From Actinomycetes bacterium (GTDB lineage: Bacteria > Actinomycetota > Acidimicrobiia > Acidimicrobiales > Microtrichaceae): a stretch of DNA of 11,480 bases. Both the position numbers and the translations under genes were made by a program. This document shows, in pieces, positions 5,697 to 11,480 of this stretch. Location: NCBI GenBank assembly GCA_023423475.1, contig JAFAFN010000023.1:1-11480 (forward strand), read 5' to 3'. Each line of letters begins with the position of its first letter. Position 1 is the stretch's first letter. Under the pieces are notes generated by a model. That model saw only the letters and a program-made list of their open reading frames with translations. It was not told the DNA's origin and made no database searches.

Positions 5697-8600
5697 ATGG
5701 ATGAGACCTCCCGGGCCGGGGACGAACGGGTCGGCCTCGACGAAGTACCCCCGGGCGGCGACGACGTCGCGCCCACGACCGACGTCGACGAGCTCGCGCC
5801 ACCCGGCGACGTGGCGGGATCCGACGGCGACGACGGCGACGAACCAGGGTTCGTGACCGACCTGCCCGAAGCTCCGCCACCCATGTCCGCGTCGCGCCGC
5901 GACGCCATCGAGAAGTGGGTCGGGCTCGCGATCGCGATCGCCTGCGGCGTGTTCGTCTTCGGATCGCTGCACCCGGAGCTGCTGTTCCAGAACTCGACGC
6001 CGACCGGCGGCGACATGGGTGCCCACGTGTGGGGCCCGAAGTTCCTCACCGACCACCTGCTGCCGCAGTTCCGCGTCACGGGCTGGACCCAGGACTGGTA
6101 CGCCGGCTTCCCCGCCTACGTCTTCTACATGGTGGTGCCGTCGCTGCTGATCGTGTGGCTGTCGGTGAACCCGCCGGTGTGGCTGATCCCGGTCCTGCTC
6201 GTCGCCATCGGCGGCGTCGCCTGGTTCGCCCTCCAGCGTGTCCGCGCGCCGTGGGCGCGCACCCTGGTGTGGATCGGCGTGGTCTTCGCCACGGTGCTCG
6301 TCCTGCCCATCCCGTACAACATCGCCTTCAAGCTCGTCACCGTCTCCGGTCTGGTCACGCTGCCCGTGGCGCTCTACGCACTCGGGCGGGCGGCGCGGGT
6401 GCCGTTCCCCGGGCCGCCGCTGCTCGCCGCGGCGACGTTGCCCTTCATCTACGACCGGGGCTTCACGATCCTCGGCGGCAACGGCGCGTCGACGATGGCG
6501 GGGGAGTTCGCCTTCTCGATCTCGCTGACCCTGGCGTTCCTGTTCCTCGCCCTGCTCTTCAAGGGCATCCGCACCCGGCGGGACCGTGCCCTCGGCGCGG
6601 TGCTGGCGGCGCTGACGGTGCTGTGCCACCTGATCCCGGGCATCTTCATGGTGATCGCCACGGTGATCATCCTCTTCGTGCGCCGCGAGGACCGCACCCC
6701 GTGGTGGGACGCCAACACCATCGGGCGTGTCGTGGCCGGCGTGCTCGTGGCGATCACGCTCATCACCATCGTCCCGGACCTCACGCTGCCGGTGCTCGGC
6801 TGGAACATCTCGTCGCCGTTGCCGCAGTGGTGGTTCCCTGCGCTCGCCTCGCTGGTGGCGCTGGCGCTGTTCACCGGCTTCCAGCCACAGCTCGCCTCGT
6901 ACTTCCGGAACCCGGACCGTCGTCTCGTCGCGATCGGCGCGACGCTCGTCGGCACGGGTGTGGCGCTGCTGCTGATCGCGCTCGGCGTGCTCGCTGCCGG
7001 TCCGTGGCTGTTCGTGCTCCTGGCGATCGCTCTGGCGATCGTGCTCTTCGCCGGGTGGGACTGGCGTGCGGTCCGTTGGATCGTGCTCGCCGGCCCCGTC
7101 GGTGCGCTGCTCACCGGGTTCTGGTTCGTGCCGTTCCTCTCCAGCAGCACCTGGATGAACGACATGGGGTGGGAGAAGTACACCCGCTACGCCGACCACC
7201 TGCTGGCGCGCGACATCACCGAGATGTCGTTGTCGGGCATGCCCTACCGCAACGTGGTCTTCGCGCTCGCAGGCCTGGGCGTGGTGCTCGCGCTGATCCA
7301 CCGGGTGCGCTTCGGCTACTTCCTCGCCCTGACCGTCATGGTCTTCGCCTGGATCTTCCGGTACTTCCCCCAGTACCGGCTCTGGAACGCCCGCCTGTTG
7401 CCCTTCCTGTACCTGGCGATCTACCTGCTCGCCGGTCTGGCGCTCGCGCTCGTGATCCGTTCGCTCGTGGTCGCGGTCCAGGACCTCACCGCGCGCCGTG
7501 ACGAGCCGCTGTTCGTCGGGATCGCCGGCGCGCTGGTGGTCGTCGCGGCCCTGGCGGTGGTGCTGCTCGGTGGGTTCCGGATGCTGCCGGGTGGGCAGAA
7601 CGTCACCGACCCCGCCGATCCGTCGACCAGCCTCTACCGGTGGGCGGGCATCAACTTCGAACCGAGCATCGTGCAGGACTGGGCCGCCTGGAACTACGCG
7701 GGACTCGAGAGCAAGCCGGCCTGGGGCGAGTTCGAGGGCATCGTCGACATGATGTCCGAGGTCGCCGACGAGCACGGGTGCGGTCGGGCGATGTGGGAGT
7801 ACGAGGGCGACCTGCAGCGCTTCGGCACACCGATGGCGCTCATGCTGCTGCCGTACTTCACCGATGGCTGCGTCGGTTCGATGGAAGGCCTCTACTTCGA
7901 GGCCTCGTCGACCACGCCGTTCCACTTCCTCAACCAGTCCGAGCTGTCGACCGCTCCGTCACGGGCCCAGCGGGACCTGCCCTACAGCGCCTTCGACATC
8001 GACAAGGGCGTCGCCCACCTCCAGCTGATGGGCGTGAAGTACTACATGGCCACGAGCGACGCGGCGATCACCGCCGCACGCGGCCACGAGGACCTGACCG
8101 AGGTCGCGTCCGAGACCTTCATGGCACCCGCGGGCGACGGCTCGGCGACGGAGCACACCTGGGCGGTGTTCGAGGTGGCGGACGCCGACATCGTGCAGGC
8201 GCTCGAGTTCGAGCCCGTCGTGCTGAGCGATGCGGACGACCACATCGACGGCTGGGTCTACGCGGCCGAGCACCCCGAGGCCGTCGAGGGCCAGCCCAAG
8301 CCGCCCAAGGACCCCGGCCCGGCGGTGCTCTGGTACAACGACCCGACCCGTTGGGACGTCCCGTTGGCGACCTCCGGACCGGACGACTGGCCCCGAGCGG
8401 CGTCGACCGACCTCGACCCGCCGCGCGAGCCAGTCGTGCCGGCCGAGGTGAGCGACGTCGAGATCACCTCGGACTCGGTGTCGTTCTCGGTGGACGAGAT
8501 CGGCAAGCCGGTGCTGGTGAAGGTCTCGTACTTCCCCAACTGGAAGGTCAGCGGCGCCGAAGGGCCCTACCGGGTGAGCCCCAACTTCATGGTGGTCGTG

Positions 8601-8939
8601 CCGACCGAGCACGACGTCGAGCTCTACTACGGCCGAACGGGCACCGACCTGCTGGGCTGGTTCATGACCTTCCTCGGACTGGTGCTGCTGGGCGGGCTGG
8701 TCGCCCTCGACGAGCGCGACCGTCGCCGACCCGAACCAGATCCCGACGCGGACGACCCGGAGCTCGGCGGGCCCGACCCCAGCACCCCGGATGCCGACGC
8801 ATCGGCCGCCGAGGACGCGGCGACGGACGCGGACCAGGAGGAGTCGGATCCCGGCGACGCGGACGAGCTGGCGACCGACGAGCTGGCGGCCGACGATCCG
8901 GAGGTCGTGGGGACGGCGTCGGAACCCTCGTCGGCCTGA
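5697..8939 (+). CDS. large multi-pass membrane protein, PTPS-related/YfhO-like, possible GT-C glycosyltransferase
   Basis: This 1080-residue protein has four parts. An acidic, Pro/Gly-rich cytoplasmic-type N-terminus (1-62) precedes a hydrophobic core of roughly a dozen helices (about 70-630). A soluble, probably extracytoplasmic region (about 632-983) ends in a beta-rich stretch with Tyr-Phe-Pro-Asn-Trp-Lys, like the C-terminal domain of YfhO proteins. A last helix (984-1004) leads to an Asp/Glu/Ala-rich tail (1005-1080). After the first helix, Thr-Gly-Gly-Asp-Met-Gly-Ala-His (D106) and the following Trp-Tyr-Ala-Gly-Phe-Pro segment resemble the first outer loop of PTPS-related and GT-C proteins, where an Asp often acts in catalysis. 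The likely role is extracytoplasmic transfer of a lipid-linked sugar; this is inferred from topology and neighbours. The ATG at 5697 is chosen over a GTG at 5655 because of the promoter-like box; an ATG at 5883 is also possible. The next gene starts four bases after its stop. Confidence 0.82.
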   Translation: MDETSRAGDERVGLDEVPPGGDDVAPTTDVDELAPPGDVAGSDGDDGDEPGFVTDLPEAPPPMSASRRDAIEKWVGLAIAIACGVFVFGSLHPELLFQNSTPTGGDMGAHVWGPKFLTDHLLPQFRVTGWTQDWYAGFPAYVFYMVVPSLLIVWLSVNPPVWLIPVLLVAIGGVAWFALQRVRAPWARTLVWIGVVFATVLVLPIPYNIAFKLVTVSGLVTLPVALYALGRAARVPFPGPPLLAAATLPFIYDRGFTILGGNGASTMAGEFAFSISLTLAFLFLALLFKGIRTRRDRALGAVLAALTVLCHLIPGIFMVIATVIILFVRREDRTPWWDANTIGRVVAGVLVAITLITIVPDLTLPVLGWNISSPLPQWWFPALASLVALALFTGFQPQLASYFRNPDRRLVAIGATLVGTGVALLLIALGVLAAGPWLFVLLAIALAIVLFAGWDWRAVRWIVLAGPVGALLTGFWFVPFLSSSTWMNDMGWEKYTRYADHLLARDITEMSLSGMPYRNVVFALAGLGVVLALIHRVRFGYFLALTVMVFAWIFRYFPQYRLWNARLLPFLYLAIYLLAGLALALVIRSLVVAVQDLTARRDEPLFVGIAGALVVVAALAVVLLGGFRMLPGGQNVTDPADPSTSLYRWAGINFEPSIVQDWAAWNYAGLESKPAWGEFEGIVDMMSEVADEHGCGRAMWEYEGDLQRFGTPMALMLLPYFTDGCVGSMEGLYFEASSTTPFHFLNQSELSTAPSRAQRDLPYSAFDIDKGVAHLQLMGVKYYMATSDAAITAARGHEDLTEVASETFMAPAGDGSATEHTWAVFEVADADIVQALEFEPVVLSDADDHIDGWVYAAEHPEAVEGQPKPPKDPGPAVLWYNDPTRWDVPLATSGPDDWPRAASTDLDPPREPVVPAEVSDVEITSDSVSFSVDEIGKPVLVKVSYFPNWKVSGAEGPYRVSPNFMVVVPTEHDVELYYGRTGTDLLGWFMTFLGLVLLGGLVALDERDRRRPEPDPDADDPELGGPDPSTPDADASAAEDAATDADQEESDPGDADELATDELAADDPEVVGTASEPSSA

Positions 8940-8943
8940 GGCC

Positions 8944-10131
8944 ATGAACCTGCTGCGCCGCTTCACCCTGGTCGGCACCACGGCGACCATCGTCGACGTA
9001 GTGGCGCTGATCCTGCTCTTCGAGCTGGCGCACTGGCCGGTCTGGCTCGCGGATGCCGCGGCGGTGGCCACGGCGACCGCCGTGTCGTGGTGCCTGCACG
9101 GTCTGGTCACCTTCCCCGACGACCCGACCAGGGCGTGGTTCCGACAGCTGGGCACCTATCTGCGCACCGCCGGGCTCGCGCTGGTCGTCGACGTCGTCGT
9201 GCTCAGCGCCCTCTTCGCGCTGCTGCACCCCGGGTGGTGGGGTGCGCTGCTGGTGATCAAGGCGCCGGCGCTGCTCGCCGCGTTCCTGACCCGGATGCTC
9301 AACTACCGCCTGGCGATGTTCCAGACGGTGCGAGGGGCCCAGGCCGATCCGCTCGGTCGCCCCGCCGCCGCCGGATCGGTACGACTGAGCGTCGTCGTGC
9401 CCGCCTATCGCGAAGAGGACCGCATCGCCGAGACCGTGCGGCGGGTGCGTGACGAGCTCCGCGAGGTCGACGCGCAGGGCGGGCTCGAGATCGTGGTGGT
9501 CGACGACGGCTCCGACGACGAGACCGCGCTCCGTGCCGAGCAGGCCGGAGCCGACCAGGTGCTGCGGCAGTCGCCCAACGCCGGGAAGGGCGCCGCCGTC
9601 CGCGCCGGGGTGCTGGCGGCGACGGGAAGGACCGTCGCGTTCACCGACGCGGATCTGTCCTACGCCCCCGAACAGGTCCTCGTGCTGCTCGAGGGCGTCG
9701 AGGCCGGCTGGGACGTCGTGGTCGGCAGTCGCCAGCACGTCGACACCCGCACGGTGGTCAGGGCCGGCCGGCTGCGAGAGGTCGGTGGTCGGATCATCAA
9801 CACCCTCACCGCCCTGGTGCTGCTCGGTCGCTACCGCGACACGCAGTGCGGTCTCAAGGCGATGCGTTCCGACGTCGGGCGCCTGATCTTCTCGCACAGC
9901 CGGATCGACGGCTTCGCCTTCGACGTCGAGGTCTTCCACCTCGTCGAGCGCTATCGACTGACCCTGCTCGAGGTGCCGGTCGAGGTCGTGAACTCCAGTC
10001 GCAGCACCGTGAACGTGGCCAGGGACGCTGCTCGCCTGGTCCGCGACCTCTTCCGCATCCGTCGCTGGGGTCGCCTGGGGCTGTACGAGGCGGATGTGGA
10101 CGACGAGCTCCTGCCCGGCGAGGCGTCCTGA
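8944..10131 (+). CDS. GtrA-GT2 fusion: flippase-like domain plus polyprenyl-phosphate glycosyltransferase
   Basis: This 395-residue protein joins two domains. Residues 1-130 are a GtrA-type module with four hydrophobic helices (about 9-29, 35-54, 73-95, 101-124); GtrA proteins are implicated in moving polyprenyl-phosphate-linked sugars across the membrane. Residues 147-380 are a GT-A family 2 domain of the dolichyl-phosphate mannose synthase type. It shows a Val-Val-Val-Pro-Ala-Tyr start, DDGS (187-190), Asn-Ala-Gly-Lys-Gly (212-216), the metal-binding DAD (235-237), Gln-Cys-Gly-Leu-Lys (301-305) and Phe-Asp-Val-Glu (326-329). All motifs expected for activity are present. The likely reaction is transfer of a hexose from a nucleotide sugar to polyprenyl phosphate. 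The usual fusion has GtrA at the C-terminus, so this order is less common. The ATG at 8944 lies four bases after the preceding stop with GAGG overlapping it, so the two genes are coupled. Confidence 0.93.
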   Translation: MNLLRRFTLVGTTATIVDVVALILLFELAHWPVWLADAAAVATATAVSWCLHGLVTFPDDPTRAWFRQLGTYLRTAGLALVVDVVVLSALFALLHPGWWGALLVIKAPALLAAFLTRMLNYRLAMFQTVRGAQADPLGRPAAAGSVRLSVVVPAYREEDRIAETVRRVRDELREVDAQGGLEIVVVDDGSDDETALRAEQAGADQVLRQSPNAGKGAAVRAGVLAATGRTVAFTDADLSYAPEQVLVLLEGVEAGWDVVVGSRQHVDTRTVVRAGRLREVGGRIINTLTALVLLGRYRDTQCGLKAMRSDVGRLIFSHSRIDGFAFDVEVFHLVERYRLTLLEVPVEVVNSSRSTVNVARDAARLVRDLFRIRRWGRLGLYEADVDDELLPGEAS

Positions 10132-10136
10132 GCCGT

Positions 10137-10152
10137 CGCCCGGGGTCGGGCG
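10137..10152 (+). terminator. short hairpin between the GtrA-GT2 and mutase genes
   Basis: CGCCCG (10137-10142) and CGGGCG (10147-10152) form a six-base stem with a GGGT loop, five bases past the stop. There is no T-run, so it would at most attenuate read-through ahead of the next promoter. Confidence 0.3.
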
Positions 10153-10169
10153 TTCGGGCCGCTCGCCAC

Positions 10170-10175
10170 TAGGGT
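10170..10175 (+). promoter_or_regulatory. -10 box of a probable leaderless mutase promoter
   Basis: TAGGGT matches TANNNT and is followed by eight bases and the GTG at 10184. No Shine-Dalgarno lies between. It suggests the mutase has its own promoter even though the gap to the upstream gene is only 52 bases. Confidence 0.5.
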
Positions 10176-10183
10176 GGCGCCCC

Positions 10184-11480
10184 GTGAAGCCACTCGACGT
10201 CATCTTCAAGGCCTACGACGTTCGGGGTCTCGTCCCCGAGCAGTTCGACGTCGCGACCGCTCGGGCGATCGGCGTCGGATTCGCCCGGTTCGTCGCCGAC
10301 CATGCCGAGCCGGCGAGCACGGTGCTCGTCGCCCGTGACATGCGGCCCTCGGGCGTCGACCTGGTCGCCGCCTTCAGCGAGGGCGTCCGCTCACAGGGGC
10401 TCGACGTGGTCGACCTCGGCCTGGGCTCGACCGACCTGCTCTACTTCGCCGCCGGCTCGCTCGACGCGCCGGGCGCCATGTTCACGGCGTCGCACAACCC
10501 GGCGCAGTACAACGGCATCAAGTTCTGCCGGGCCGGGGCACGTCCGGTCGGCGAGGACAGCGGCCTCCGCGAGATCCGAGAGGTCGCCGAGGCCTCCGGC
10601 GCCGGAACGGTCGACGACGCGCCGACCCCCGGGTCGCTGAGCCACCGCAACCTGCTCGATGCGTTCGCCGATCACGTCCGTTCCTTCGTCGACGTCGGCG
10701 CACTCGCACCGCTCAAGGTCGTCGCCGACACGGCGAACGGCATGGGCGGTCTGGTCGTCCCGGCGGTCTTCTCGACCCTGCCGTTCGATCTCGAGGTGTT
10801 GTACGGCGAGCTCGACGGCACGTTCCCCAACCATCCGGCGGACCCGATCCAGCCCGAGAACCAGGCCGACCTGAGGGCACGGGTCATCGAGGTCGGCGCG
10901 GACGTCGGGCTCGCGTTCGACGGCGACGCCGACCGGGTGTTCCTCGTCGACGAGCAGGGTGTCGGGCTCTCGGGTTCGACGACCACTGCGGTCATCGCTG
11001 CGGGCATCCTCGACCGCCATCCCGGCGAGACGGTGATCCACAACCTGATCTGCTCCAAGTCGGTGCCCGAGGTCGTGCGCGAGCACGGCGGCACGCCGGT
11101 GCGCACCCGGGTCGGGCACTCCTTCATCAAAGAGGTCATGGCCGAGACCGGCGCCGTCTTCGGTGGTGAGCACTCCGCCCACTACTACTTCCGCGACAAC
11201 TACCGGGCGGACTCGGGGCTGATCGCCGCGCTGGTCGTGCTCGAGCAGATGTCGGTCACCGGTCTGCCCCTGTCGGAGCTGCGCAAGCCGTTCGAGCGCT
11301 ACTCCGACTCCGGCGAGATCAACACGCGGGTCGAGGACACCGACGCCGTGATCGAGCGCGTCGCCGCGCACTACTCCGATGCCGACCAGGACCGGCTCGA
11401 CGGGTTGACCGTCGATCTCGGTGACTGGTGGTTCAACCTGCGCGCGTCGAACACCGAACCGCTGCTGCGCCTGAACCTCG
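10184..11480 (+). CDS. manB: phosphomannomutase/phosphoglucomutase, 3' end missing
   Basis: An alpha-D-phosphohexomutase interconverts hexose-6-phosphate and hexose-1-phosphate, the step before GDP-mannose or UDP-glucose synthesis. In the 432 visible residues the four active-site loops are all present. They are TASHNP with phosphoserine S103 (101-106), DGDADR with the three Mg-binding aspartates (246-251), GGEHSAH for sugar recognition (327-333), and RASNTEP for phosphate binding (420-426). The N-terminal Phe-Lys-Ala-Tyr-Asp-Val-Arg-Gly also matches the family. Typical members have about 450-460 residues, so only some 20-30 residues are cut off by the window end. GEHSAH is the form I associate with actinobacterial ManB, but sequence alone does not settle mannose versus glucose preference. 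The GTG at 10184 follows a TAGGGT box. It follows the GT2 gene and could supply its sugar precursor. Confidence 0.95.
   Translation, partial: MKPLDVIFKAYDVRGLVPEQFDVATARAIGVGFARFVADHAEPASTVLVARDMRPSGVDLVAAFSEGVRSQGLDVVDLGLGSTDLLYFAAGSLDAPGAMFTASHNPAQYNGIKFCRAGARPVGEDSGLREIREVAEASGAGTVDDAPTPGSLSHRNLLDAFADHVRSFVDVGALAPLKVVADTANGMGGLVVPAVFSTLPFDLEVLYGELDGTFPNHPADPIQPENQADLRARVIEVGADVGLAFDGDADRVFLVDEQGVGLSGSTTTAVIAAGILDRHPGETVIHNLICSKSVPEVVREHGGTPVRTRVGHSFIKEVMAETGAVFGGEHSAHYYFRDNYRADSGLIAALVVLEQMSVTGLPLSELRKPFERYSDSGEINTRVEDTDAVIERVAAHYSDADQDRLDGLTVDLGDWWFNLRASNTEPLLRLNL

Noticed and set aside
5655..5699. Upstream GTG start for the large membrane protein
   Set aside because: The 14 extra residues lie across the -10 candidate and no good ribosome site precedes 5655; the ATG at 5697 is preferred but not proven.
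5508..7925. 805-codon open frame on the minus strand opposite the large membrane protein gene
   Set aside because: The product is an Arg/Glu/His/Gln-rich string typical of an antisense shadow, and the plus-strand frame encodes clear membrane helices and a family motif.
8662..10209. Minus-strand open frame opposite the GtrA-GT2 gene
   Set aside because: Antisense shadow of a gene with complete GT2 motifs; it is biased to Arg, Gly and His.
10391..11371. Minus-strand open frame opposite the mutase gene
   Set aside because: The plus strand carries all four mutase motifs; the antisense product has no motif.
1..11480. tRNA or rRNA genes, CRISPR repeats, insertion sequences or defence genes
   Set aside because: I looked on both strands and saw no cloverleaf-like or regularly spaced repeat segments and no transposase, nuclease or toxin-antitoxin motifs. 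The CPBP protease alone is not evidence of a defence system.

Overview
The window is about 70% GC, with GTG starts common, strong G/C preference at third codon positions and actinobacterial marker families (DUF5719, DUF3499, an FtsH with a proline-rich tail). This points to a high-GC actinomycete. The gene mix and the very short leaders suggest class Acidimicrobiia (Ilumatobacter-like), but that taxonomic call is inference. I see no mobile element, CRISPR array, tRNA or rRNA. Gene density is high and no gap between genes exceeds 300 bases.

Layout. (1) Bases 1-1848, plus strand: the 3' part of a DUF5719 envelope protein, then a membrane-anchored thioredoxin-fold protein four bases later. (2) Bases 1864-1909: a long hairpin between converging genes. 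(3) Bases 1931-4009, minus strand: a complete ftsH. (4) Bases 4010-4143: a divergent promoter region. (5) Bases 4144-5135, plus strand: DUF3499 overlapping a CPBP-family membrane protease by four bases. (6) Bases 5136-5353: a structured regulatory region with a 22-bp-spaced direct repeat, a perfect palindrome, a sigma-28-like promoter candidate and a 5'-leader hairpin, ahead of a 65-residue zinc-ribbon protein (5354-5551). (7) Bases 5697-11480, plus strand: a large multi-pass membrane protein (PTPS-related/YfhO-like), a GtrA-GT2 fusion, and a phosphomannomutase/phosphoglucomutase cut by the window end.

How the genes may work together. The last three genes read as a sugar-transfer route. The mutase makes the hexose-1-phosphate precursor. 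The GT2 domain resembles polyprenyl-phosphate hexose synthases, and the fused GtrA domain belongs to a family linked to flipping of such lipids. The large membrane protein has GT-C-like features and could use the flipped sugar outside the membrane. DUF5719, DUF3499 and manB also lie near each other in other actinobacteria, as I recall it, so the window looks like a rearranged version of that envelope neighbourhood with ftsH and a thioredoxin gene inserted.

Most coding content is ordinary core genome. The part most worth a second look is the control region at 5196-5353. Next come the apparent leaderless promoters (a TANNNT box 6-8 bases before the start codon) at three genes, and the Gtr-like module.
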